In this document: positions 9,203 through 19,357 of the stretch, in pieces
Layout: each line of letters begins with the position of its first letter
How positions within the stretch are numbered: position 1 is the stretch's first letter
Assembly (NCBI GenBank): GCA_018136815.1
Contig: CM030931.1
Span: forward strand, 5,896,148 to 5,960,147
Reading direction: 5' to 3'
From: Isochrysis galbana
Lineage: Eukaryota; Haptophyta; Isochrysidales; Isochrysidaceae
Length of the DNA: 64,000 bases
The notes under the pieces: generated by a model
What the model was told of the DNA's origin: nothing
What the model saw: the letters and a program-made list of their open reading frames with translations, nothing else
Databases searched by the model: none
Program-made: the position numbers and the translations under genes

Positions 9203-9838
9203 ACCCGCAACAAGTTCACTGCACGCACTCAACTAGTTGACTCCACGCAGAACAAGTTGACCCCACCCTAAACAAGTTGACTCCACACTGAACAAGTGGA
9301 CTCCACGCTGAACCAGGTGACTCTACCCTCAACGAGTTGACTCCACACACTGAATACGTTGACTCCACACACTGAACACGTTGACTCCACACCCTCGACA
9401 AGTTGACTGCACACACGCAACATGTCGACTTCCCGCTCAACAAGTTGACTCTACCCTCAACAAGTTGACTTCAGACACTGAAGAAGTTAACTCCACACAC
9501 TGAACGAGCTGACTCCGCACATTGAGCAAGTTGACTCTACCCGCAACAAGTTCACTGCACGCACTCAACTAGTTGACTTCACGCAGAACAAGTTGACCCC
9601 ACCCTAAACCAGTTGACTCCACACTCAACAAGTTGACTCGACACTGAACAAGTTGACTGCACGCTGAACCAGGTGACTCTACCCTCAACGAGTTGACTCC
9701 ACACACTGAACACGTTGACTCCACGCACTGAACACGTTGACTCCACACCCTCGACAAGTTGACTGCACACACGCAACATGTTGACTCCCCGCTCAACAAG
9801 TTGACTCTGCCCTCAACAAGTTGACTTCAGACACTGAA
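9203..9838 (+). repeat. 20-bp minisatellite with about 337-bp higher-order unit
   Basis: Tandem repeats of a consensus near CTGAACAAGTTGACTCCACA. A larger period is superimposed: the block starting CCGCAACAAGTTCACTGCAC occurs at about 9203 and again at about 9541, and the order of variant units between them is largely the same. The array resumes at 10589 after the SINE-C insertion. Confidence 0.85.
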
Positions 9839-10588
9839 TTAACTTCTTAATAGTCTCACCGCGCACGCGGCCGTGGACCCTCTACTTTCTACTCACGCAG
9901 CAAAACTTTCTACACCCCCAATCCGCCGGCCCTTTCCCCCCCGCCATCAGGCGACACCCCCCGTGCACTACTAGGGGGATAGGGGAAAAGGGCTTAGATA
10001 TGGTCGGTGGCCCGCGCCCCCCCCCCGGTGATCCGTTCTCCCCTTCTCCTCCTATGCCTACCGGGCTGGCGGCGTCCTCAGCCCCGACTTCTCTTGTAAA
10101 CAGGTGCGGGACTTACATATTTTTCGGTGGGCGGAGCTCTCGCTCCGCCCACCCCCTTCTCCGCGCTCCCTCTCCTCTCTCCTGCGGCACGCGCGATGGC
10201 GTGCCTGCGCCAGGCCTGCAGCTGCTTGCTGGCGACCCCTGGAGGCTCCTGGAGGCCAGCTCTGGGGGCAGAGGAGGCAGGGGCTAGGCCCTGGCCTCCC
10301 CTGCCTCTCCCTCGCTGGCGTTCCTGAGCCTCTGGGGCCCCCAGTCTGCACCTGTCTGCCTGTCGAACAGGGGGGGAGGGGGAGTTGGAGCGATGGGCTG
10401 GCCACGAGGGGCCAGGACGAGCGATCCAGGCGTGCCTGTCAGTGGGAGAATGGGTCAGCAGGGCAGTGGCCTCCTGGCAAGCCATCAGGCATGCCAGGAG
10501 GATGGGTGGTTCCTCCCCCACGGCAGGGGAGGAGTGGAGAGAGAGGGGGGCTCGTGCCCCCCCATGGGGCAACCAAGTATAAACTTAG
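9839..10588 (-). mobile_element. SINE-C copy 2 (full length), inserted in the minisatellite
   Basis: Reverse-orientation copy of 4743-5493. Reading the minus strand it begins AACTAAGTTTATACTTGG and ends GGTGAGACTATTAAGAAG. The minisatellite segment AGTTGACTTCAGACACTGAA stands on both sides, a 18-20 bp target duplication. The interior GC-rich hairpins match copy 1. The insertion is younger than the array. Confidence 0.85.
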
Positions 10589-10639
10589 TTGACTTCAGAC
10601 ACTGAAGAAGTTAACTCCACACGGGCCCAAGGGGGGGGT

Positions 10640-10785
10640 CTTGGTCCTAATGGGCCCCGGATATGTGCTTGTTGGGTGTATCGGGAACTTTCTACCGAAA
10701 AGAATCCTCAAATTTTCTCAACCCTGAGATGGTCATTTTCTTACCCCTAATAAAAAAAACCTGTTTGACCGCCCTACCGGTGGGT
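10640..10785 (-). repeat. Inverted-repeat family, right copy (partner at 1449-1600)
   Basis: On the minus strand begins TAGGGCGGTCAAACAGG, then a T-run, TTAGGGGTAAG, ATGACCATCT and, at its far end, ATATCCGGGGCCCATTAGG, the same block order as the left copy. Confidence 0.6.
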
Positions 10786-12302
10786 GTTCACAGCCTTAAA
10801 GTTGCTGAGTTTGAGGATGCTGCGCAGAAATTTTCATCATGGGGCCGGACTTTGGGCGATTTAGGGGCTGATGATGGTGAGGTGCTAAAAGCGAACATTG
10901 GAAGAAAGGTTAAGACCATCATCCTCGACGAAGAAGGGTTAGGGTTAGCCTTTGCTGATGCTCGTTCTCTATGTCTATGTACTATGTATCCATGCCTATC
11001 CCTATCCCTATCGTCAAGCTTCTGCGAGTGATGGACGGCAACGCGTTCTGCATTGGCATTGGTAAGGTACGTACATGTAAGACATGTATCACAGGACGCC
11101 GTCCTTTACTTTCTACTCACTGTCAGGCCTTACTAATAATCTGCGCAAGATTCCCTCCATCAAGTCAAACCCTCCGGACTTTGACCTCGATGATCATCTC
11201 CACTCCCTTGCACACGATGTGCTACGTCTGAGTCAATCTCGAACATCTGGAATATTCTCAATCTATGTCTACATTCATCATGGACTTCATCTCAGTTCAC
11301 CTCAAGCTTCCGGACTCCTCTGATGCTCAATCTCGATGTATTCTCAGATTCTCAGATACCCCAAAGGCACCCCTAGGACACCCCCTTGGTGAAATACACC
11401 CTCAGCCAATCAAGGTGCCCTAGTGCCTTTCTAACCCATTCGCCAATGTTACTGTCATTCCGCTCTTCACTTCGATTCTGTTCTCTTTCTCACATCTACC
11501 TCTCACACATTATTACCTGTTCTCTTGCGACAGCTTAATATATGTGTGATACACAGTGATTGTGTTGCTGGAATCTTACGTGGCACAGTGGTGTTTTCCT
11601 TGGTGTTCTGTCCCAAGGTGGCCCTCAGTGTTCGGTTCTATTCCCCTCGTGCACCCGTCTCGCGATCTCTCTCACGATGCTGCTAGTCCTTTTTGCAATC
11701 CCTCTGGTCCACTGCTGGGTACCAGTACAGCAACATGCAACCAAAAAATATGTGGGCGGAATTCGGGTGGGTTGTGCCCTGGTAGGGGGGTAGAAGTAAT
11801 GGTCGAGATGTGGATGTGGGGTGTCAGCCGGAAAAGAAACAGACCAAAGGTTGCAGCCTCTTGCCCTTGATGTCGGGGCTGGTTTGTGGTTTGTGGTTTG
11901 TGAGGCTCTTGCTTTCGCGCGCGCGCTTGCGCAAAACGTCACAGTGTGAGGTCACCACGTCACCACCACCATCGTTTGAAAATAGAAAAGCACGTGTCGG
12001 CCTCTAGGTCTATGAGTACAATATGGCAGGGGACAACTTTCATCTAGCATCCAGTTGGAGCAACCTCGAGTCTCTAGAAGTCCTTTTAGACTCAAATGCT
12101 AATCTTCGCGACAGAAATAGGGCCGTGTTTTGAGAATCTCAAGCCTCTCTTGTAGTAAAAGTACATTATTCAAATAGGAACTGATGGAACATACCCCCCC
12201 TTCGCCGGGGCGTGAAACCGCGAAACCACCTCCCGCCGTATTCTAGTCTACCGCGGTTGCTGGCCGCCCTCTTTCTCTCTTTGCTCTCTCCCCCCCCTCT
12301 TC
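10786..12302. other. No confident gene; possible decayed coding segments
   Basis: Two stretches read like protein (plus strand, about 10797-10950, containing EFEDAAQKFSSWGRTLGDLG, and about 11115-11235), but there are no joining splice sites, starts or recognisable domains. From 11340 to 12300 I see nothing definable. Confidence 0.35.
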
Positions 12303-12600
<298 letters not shown>

Positions 12601-12720
12601 CTCTCTTTCTTTCTCTCTCTCTCTCTCCCTCTCTCTCTCCCCCCTCTCTCTCCCTCCCTCCCTCCCACCCACCCGTCTCCCTCCCTCCCTCCTCGCTCCC
12701 CGAACCCGTTTGGCAGACGG

Positions 12721-14877
12721 ATGATCGAGCCCTCCGTCGAGCGCGGGCGGCCAGCACGCATCGTCACGCTGCTCATACCCGTAGGCCTGCTCATATTCGC
12801 CGCGCTGCGCCTCAAGCCTCTCGCATTCTCCGAGCGCTCGCCCCGCCAGAGCTATCGCAGTGTCCACCTCGGCCACCATCCAGCAAGCAAGCCAGTCAGC
12901 GCTCAGCTAGTGCGTACTGTCGCGATGGAGAGCGTGGCCATGCACCTCCCAACCCGCCTCACCGATGACGACGATGGCTCGGCACGGAAGGCCACAGAAG
13001 ACGTGCAGGATAGTGAGGTGCGCAAGCGCTGGTTTGGCTTCTGGGAAGGCGGAGACAGGCCGATGTCGCCGCCGATGTCGCCTCCGCCCTCGCCGCCCCC
13101 TCCGCTCCTCCCATTTGACCCCGACGCCAAGGTCATTTTTACCGATGCGCTACACATGAGGAACGGCTGGAAGCTGACCAACATTGCCTTGGACGCGGAC
13201 TGCAAGACCAACTGGGTCCTCAATAGCGCGGCGTCCACCACCGCTGTGCTCGTACGCGATGCGATCAACTATATTAAGATGCCACTGCACCTGTGAGTGC
13301 CGTATAGATGTTGTTCGCCCTTGCCCGTCACTGCACTCGCTCCTTTCACGTGCCCTGTGAGAGCGAGGCTCTACTGACATGGGCGGTCATTTGCTTCGTA
13401 TGGCAGGTCCGACTTTCTGCCGGGTGATTCTGAGCTGAGGTTGACGACCGCCACGGGAACGCATGTCTTCCTCGACAACGTCACCATTGTGAAGATCGAC
13501 CCGTCCTACGTCCAGTATGGTTTCTGCTGGGACGACCTGGAGTGGTTTGAGAGGCAGGATCTTGGTACTCAGCTGAAATCGGACATTGTGAGCGGCGCGT
13601 GCCCAACGAATGTTCGGCCTATCTGCACGGCTTGTATGGTGTGTCAGAGTGCTGGTTATCACACTAATGCCCACCGTCCCTTGCACAACCGCACAGATTG
13701 AAGGGCGCATCAAGCCTGACCGACTCATGGTCATCGCCAGCAAGATCGAGGCCCACGTGACGTTTGACTACTCTCTGTGGCAGGACGTGCTCTTTGGCGA
13801 TATTCCCCTCGGGGGAGGCATGGCCGAACTTGTTGTTCAGGTGCGCAGAACAGGGAGTCATGATACCATCCGCTTCTTGTAGGCCGCGAGTGCTGGCGCT
13901 TCCATACAGCCGGTTGCGTCTGCAATCTCTTCGGGACCAAGGGACTCAATCTCTTCCTCTTGCCTGGTCTGCGCTGGTCCCCAGGGGTTTATAGGGCTGG
14001 ACGTCGACTTGCACAACATTGGCGAGGCCGGCATCACAGACTGTGCGGGCTACTTCGGTCAGTGCAGCCCAGTCCCGCATTTGTGCAGCCATGCGCCCCG
14101 GTGGCGCTACGCATCTCACCCATTGCGTCTCGACCGCTCGCAGGCTTCGACTCATTGGACGTGGGGATCGACGGCGCGGAGGACTTGTCCTTCGATCACG
14201 AAGTACTCAGTGCCATCATGCCTATCCTAGCTGAGCAGGTGGGCGCACGACGCCGCAACAGCACGCGCGTAGCTTCTGGCGTGGAATACACGCCTACCAT
14301 GCCAGGGCCTTACGAGAGCGATCCTGCACCGAGGCTGCAGATGGACTCGATCATTTGCTACGGCGATGGCCTCGCATCCATCTCACTCTACAACAGTGAG
14401 ACAGGCAAAGGCGAAAAATTTGAGGGGATAGTGAACGACATCAATGACATCCTCCACTCCAACCTCGGCTTTGTCCGCTTCCTCCAGTCGGGCGAGACGG
14501 CGGCGGAGCGCAAGGCTCAAGCGGTGCAGGATCAGGCGCACCTCGCATCGATCGGCATCTACAAGCCGTTAGGCGAGGGTAGATTCTCCATGATTGAAGG
14601 TGTGCGCTGCGCGCGTGCATTTTGGAGGCCATCATGTGCTGCAGGCCACTGGACGGCACTAGCTAGCTCCCAATGATTTGCAACGCCTTTCCCGCCGCAC
14701 TGCAGGCGTGGAATACGTGCAGACGAACGACGCGGTGATCTACATGAGTCAGCAGGCCAACATTGCGGCCAAGGGTGCGGCGGACTGGATGACTTGATGC
14801 ACGCCGCTCACATCCGTGTTGCAGGTCTAGCCATGCTTGCTGCGGCACAAGCGGGCGACTTTATTTGGTCCCCATGA
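12721..14877 (+). CDS. Unrecognised signal-anchor protein, seven exons
   Basis: Proposed CDS: join(12721..13292, 13407..13638, 13697..13840, 13985..14057, 14144..14599, 14706..14774, 14825..14877), 532 residues, all GT-AG with consistent phases. Residues about 14-31 (IVTLLIPVGLLIFAALRL) form one hydrophobic segment after a basic start, suggesting a type II membrane or secretory-pathway protein. A Pro-rich linker (MSPPMSPPPSPPPP) precedes a globular region with ALHMRNGWKLTNIAL, GFCWDDLEWF, FDYSLWQDVLFGD and SIICYGDGLASISLY. I do not recognise the family. The last intron (14775-14824, 50 nt) is less certain: skipping it gives a stop at 14797 instead. The upstream (CT)n tract and clean splice phases support a real gene. 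Confidence 0.75.
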
Positions 14878-15512
14878 TAGGCTGTAAAGTGGGAGAGAAG
14901 CCTCTTGGGAGCTCTCACCCCGCCGCCTCGTAGACGACGGCGTTTCGTTTACCAATCATCCCAGCGATGTATTGTGGTTGATGTACATGCTGTCCATGTG
15001 TATTGCAAGCGCGCGAGTCAAAAAGACAGCCGAATTGTTGCTAAAGCGGATAACGGGCGGTGGGCCGTTGTGTACGTCCAAGTGCCGCAAATACAGAACA
15101 TACCCTGCAACTCTCCATGTGCTCATGCGGGTACACCACAACCATGGCAGATGAAAGTGCGTTTCGGTTCGGGGCCGAATCCTTTCACGCCATCAGCACC
15201 TTCAGCTTGAGCTTTGCTTGCTTCTTGCTGCGGCAGACATGAGACATGAGAGCCACACGAGCTAGACACCAGCCACTGGAGCATAGATGAGAAAAACGTT
15301 TCATCGTCATCGTTTGCTTCTAAGAGGACCAAAACCAAGGCCCAAAGCTTTTCCCGCTTCTTTCAAACGCCCACCCCTTCCATAGAGGTGGAGGAGATTG
15401 AGACAAGGTTGAAAACAAACCTCTTGTTGGTCCGAAGGCCCACATTTTTATCGTCGGACCGGGGGGAGATCTCCCTTCGTCTCTCTCCCCGCTTGAACCC
15501 GACAGCCCCCCC
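14878..15512. other. 3' flank, no gene seen
   Basis: Probably includes the 3' UTR of the preceding gene. Short frames on both strands lack any recognisable feature. Confidence 0.4.
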
Positions 15513-16774
15513 TTGTCGCTTGTGTTCGGACTAAATGGTCCGGTGACACCGGTCGGCGGTGCTCACCGGCGGCTTCATGCCACCGCACTCGGCCGATTGC
15601 TCTGCTTCACTTGCCTACGCAGCATGGCCGCCAGCCCCACCCCACACCACTTCCAGCCCCAACCTGAGGAGGATGACACCGGCTTACCTACGCACTCCTA
15701 CGCGCAGATAATAATAATCTATCTGAGCATTAGTACCACTACTCTCACTAGCCCGGTACTAACACGACAGCCCTCAGCGCACCTGCCCGTACACCTTGGC
15801 GCGTGCTGTTGTCACAGATACATACACCTATGCACCCCTCCACATCTCCCCCCTCGCAGGCCCCCGGCTCCCATTCTAACTCCCCACAAGTTAAAATGAG
15901 GGAAAACCCATTGAGGCGGACCGAACGACGCCGGCCGACTCTCCGGGAAAAAGCACCGGGGGGGGGGGGAGGAACCTCTCGTCAAAAAAGGAGAACGGCC
16001 CTTACAGCTCGCGCCGCGAGCGGTCCTCGAAGAAATAAATGACTGCGCCCCCCGATACCTGCCACAGGGACGTCTTGAGCCACTCCCTTCTTCTCGCCCC
16101 TCCTGTCGCCAGCCGCCCCCCTTCGCCCGTTTGCTAACGCAAACGGGGCTCGTTTCTCACCACACTCCATCGGGGGGGGTGCAAATCCCCCCCTCTCCCT
16201 CATTCCATTCTCTTCCGCCCCGGTCCCTGCGGCGCGTCGCCATGCGGCGCGCCATGGCCTGCTCTCAGAGGTCCTTCAGGGGCGCCCAGAGGGCCAGCAG
16301 GGGCAGCTCAGGGGGCAGTGGAGGCTGGGGCTCAGCCCCTGGCCCCCCTGCCTCTCCCTCGCTCGCCTCGCTGGCCTTGGGTGCCGCCCTGAGGCCCCTG
16401 TCTGCCTGGCGACCAGGGATGGGGGGGGGGGTCAGTACGAGAGCTGGCCCATGCGGGCCTGGGAGTGCGGCTCGCGGCCCGCGCCCACTAGGGGTCTGGG
16501 CCAGAATGATGATTGCCCAGCCCCTGCCAGAGGGCAGGGGCTGAGGTTGAGTGTACGGGCCCACCCCGGGGGGTGTCCGCGATGGAGAGAGGGGGGCGCG
16601 AGGCCCCCATTGACCCCCACTTATAAAAGTAGGTTGTACTCCTACGCGCAGAACTCCATCGCCAGCCTATTGGTACGCTTCCTCCAAAGCGCAACTGCAG
16701 ACTACCCACATCTTAGCATGTGCAAAGGATGGATTGAAAGCGCGCCAGTGCCACGAGTGCACTCTGGCTAAGCC
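15513..16774 (+). pseudogene. Frame disrupted by a SINE-B insertion
   Basis: A frame running to 15708 ends in HSYAQ just where the target duplication lies. After the SINE-B element, the frame from 16638 starts SYAQNSIASLLVRFLQSATA and continues to a stop at 16771. Removing the insertion and one duplication joins the two in frame. An internal ATG at about 15624 (MAASPTPHHF) could be the original start. I do not recognise the protein. It may be a host exon or part of an older element. Confidence 0.5.
15709..16637 (-). mobile_element. SINE-B copy 1 (full length, 929 bp)
   Basis: Flanked by a perfect 15-bp duplication ACTCCTACGCGCAGA (15694-15708 and 16638-16652). On the minus strand it begins ACAACCTACTTTTATAAGTG, a 7-bp hairpin with TTAT loop, and ends with a stem TTAGTACC/GGTACTAA around a 17-nt loop, then ATGCTCAGATAG and (ATT)n. 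It has internal hairpins (CCCGTTTGC...GCAAACGGG and a G-run/C-run pair). Homologous to 52358-53304 throughout. Length, TSD size and ATT tail indicate target-primed reverse transcription. I find no conserved protein. Confidence 0.88.
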
Positions 16775-17479
16775 TGCGTCGCCATGCGGCGCACAGACAG
16801 TCCATACACATATATTACGAATACACACGCGCACTGCCCCCCCAATTCGACCCCTTCGAGCCCTGTAGCCGATCTGCTGACCGGCCGCGCCTGCCGAGAG
16901 AGACGCCAACTCTGACTTTTCAGCCAGGGAAGCTTGCTGCCAGGCGGGTGTGGGCTGGGGCGGGGTCAGGTGCTGGGTATGGCACACCCAGGCCAAGGCC
17001 GGGCGGGGGGCTCGCGCTGCGCGCGCGCTGCTCGCACCTGGCTTCTGGCGCTCGTCTGCGCGCTGCGAAGGGGGGGGAGTGCGAGAACGACCTGGAGGCG
17101 AGCGCGGCGAGCGTGAAGGGGCACATCGCGGCAGGCAGCGTGGGGGGGGGGCTTTCCTTTGGTGTTGGCCGCGTGAGTACACCCTTGTGGCAAGCTGGGC
17201 TGCCAGAGAGGAGTGGGGGAAGGGGGGGGAGGGGAGCGGCGCGCGGCGGGCCTCCGCGGCCGCTGCAGCGGGTAAGTCCCCGGCACCCGGGGAGATAGCC
17301 GCTGGAGCGAGCCCTTATTGTCACTTTTTGGTACCAGATCTCCCACTGTGCTCTCGCCGAGATACCCGGGAGATTTCCATCAATCTGAAAGACTTCAGCG
17401 TATCATACCCATACCGCTGGAGAGATACCGACTTTCGAGGGGCTTGCTATGGGCACTCGAGCTCCTCAGGCGCCTTGAG
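16775..17479. other. GC-rich region, no defined gene
   Basis: Long overlapping frames exist only because stops are rare in this GC-rich sequence. The hAT remnant may extend upstream of 17480, but I could not align it. Confidence 0.35.
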
Positions 17480-18010
17480 GAAGACATTCCTCGATTGGCA
17501 GGGCGGAGTTTTCATATTCAACTCGCCAGCGGTCCGGCCTCTTCAGCAGGGGGGGGGAAATGCTGCGAAACCCATTAGTAGTTTTTCAAGGTCAGTGTAT
17601 GAGAACAAAGATGGCGCTTTTTCTCGACCCTCCGCGACTGAAAACGCGATGCTGATGGAGCCGTCGCGGTGGTGGTCGACATATGGCAAGCATGTTCCAA
17701 TGTTGGCAGCGATAGCACAGCAGGTCTTGTCGCAGCTAGCGTCGGCGTCGGCAGCGGAACGCAATTGGTCGCTCCGCGGGCAGATTCACACCGCTAATCG
17801 GTCTCGACTGAGCCATAAGGCTGCAGACAAATGAGCAAATTAGTGTATTGTCATGAGTCGATGCACGCAAAGCTCCGAGTGCAAGATGCAGGTTGGGTTC
17901 CCGAGGTGGTGAAGTGGGACAGCGACGATGATAGTGACGCAGAAGATGATTGGATTGCAGATGACAATTCTTGTCCAAGTCTGCAAACTATGAAACATCT
18001 GATAGTGTGA
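17480..18010 (+). pseudogene. hAT transposase C-terminus (dimerisation domain), frameshifted
   Basis: The frame to 17834 contains EPSRWWSTYGKHVPMLA and LSQLASASAAERNWS, the hydrophobic-Ser-Ala-Ser-x-x-ER pattern of the hAT C-terminal dimerisation domain, then SRLSHKAADK and a stop. In the next frame it continues with LVYCHESMHAKL and an acidic tail to a TGA at 18008-18010, so a small indel breaks the gene. The N-terminal BED finger and catalytic region are not recognisable here. A terminal sequence of the hAT MITE family lies about 250 bp downstream (18261-18278). Confidence 0.7.
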
Positions 18011-18189
18011 TTGGTGATTGATTCGCTGACTAAATGAACGCTCAACACCAACACACTTACTCCTCACTTCTTCGCCCTCGTGTTGCGACCGACTGACGCT
18101 CCCTGGCTCCTTTACGGCGGCCTCTGACCTCAGGCCTCTGGCCGCCGGCCGCGCACGCGCGCGCCTCTGTGTTTCCTCTGTGTTGAGCC

Positions 18190-18278
18190 TCAAGAGGTTT
18201 GAAACACGGCGAAACACGGCTGTTTTTGGTTTTTGTAGAAACACGGTGTTCCTGTTCCTGCTGTGTTTCACATGTAGG
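18190..18278 (+). repeat. hAT element right end, TIR at 18261-18278
   Basis: CTGTGTTTCACATGTAGG at 18261-18278 is identical to the right terminal inverted repeat of the MITE at 34670-34853. The preceding AACACGGCTGTTTTTGG and TTTTTGTAGAAACACGG blocks recur at about 33825-33875. No left end or duplication was found. Confidence 0.65.
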
Positions 18279-19154
18279 ATCTTGAGCGGAATGGGGCGCC
18301 GCGCGGGGCGCACGCTCTGGCTGCCGTGGGCCCCTCGCCCCACGCGCGGCATGCATGCCTTCCCTCTCGTGAGAGGGTGGCAAGGCCACTGAAGGGGCAG
18401 CCCTCACCTTCACCGCCGTCGCCATCGCCCCTCCTCGAACACCGTTTTCCACCCGAAGACCGTTGGAAGAGGCGCGCACTGCGCTTCCTTACAATAACCT
18501 GTTTGAGGAAGGTTTCAGGAACGTGACTTCTTAGAACTCCCTCCTGAATCCCTCTTTCAGCCCTTTTCCAACTTTGCAAAAACCCTTGAGAGTATTCGCT
18601 CCAAAACGGTGCGACGTCCTTGACGATCCCGACGGCGCGACGGAGCACTGCTGATGATGAGCTTTGATGAGCTTTGATGAGCTTTGATGAGCTTTGATGA
18701 GGAGAGAATCCGGCGAAAGAGGCGGTGGATGAGGAGAGGGGGGGGGGGGGATCGACGGCGGCGGGGGAGGGGATGGGAGATGGAGAGGGTGGAGCGAGGG
18801 CGAGGGCGTACGAGAGAAGGGGAAATCAGAGCGAAGAGAGAGGGAGAAACGGGGGGGAGGGGGGGGAGGCGGCAGGAGGAAAGGGGGAAGTTGAGTGAAA
18901 TCTATCCATGGTCGAGGGGAAGTTGAGTCAACCGGAGAAGTGTGGAGAAGACCCGCGAGAGTGGTCGACGAGAAGAGAAGAGGCGTGGTACCATTGTAGA
19001 GGATGAGAAGAGAGAGAGAGAGAGAGTGACCCGGAATCCGTCGCTCGTTCACCGTATCACAAACGTATCAGAACGTACTCCTACTCCAATCTAGCGTGAG
19101 ATGGAACCAGAGGGATCGTCGGGAGCCGCTCGAGGAGAAAGCATCTCCCTCCCT

Positions 19155-19156
<2 letters not shown>
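18279..19156. other. Purine-rich intergenic region with a 10-bp tandem repeat
   Basis: At about 18653-18703 GATGAGCTTT is repeated four times in tandem. From 18710 to 18960 the plus strand is G/A-rich with long G-runs. No gene is supported. Confidence 0.5.

Positions 19157-19238
<82 letters not shown>
19157..19238 (+). promoter_or_regulatory. (CT)n tract before the cytochrome b5-domain gene
   Basis: About 40 uninterrupted CT dinucleotides on the coding strand, ending 120 nt before the ATG at 19358, then further CT-rich DNA up to the start. Confidence 0.65.
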
Positions 19239-19240
<2 letters not shown>

Positions 19241-19357
19241 GTCTCTTCTCTCGACCTGCCGCTCGTCCTCTCTCCCATCTCTCTCCCCCTCTCCTACTCT
19301 CTCTCCGAACCCCCTCTCCCCCTCCACCCCCCTCTCTCATCTCTCCGTCTGCTCAAG

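Noticed and set aside
1449-10785. One 9.3-kb transposon bounded by the facing repeats
   Set aside because: It would contain seipin and several independent insertions, and no target duplication is present at the ends.
10930-10950. GGGTTAGGGTTAG, telomere-like
   Set aside because: Only two units inside otherwise unique sequence; no array.
16265-16709. Pro/Ala-rich frames in SINE-B
   Set aside because: Same reason as for SINE-C; the 5'-truncated copies do not preserve any frame.
16950-17578. N-terminal exons of the hAT transposase
   Set aside because: GC-driven frame without any BED finger or catalytic motif that I could identify, so only the C-terminal part is called.
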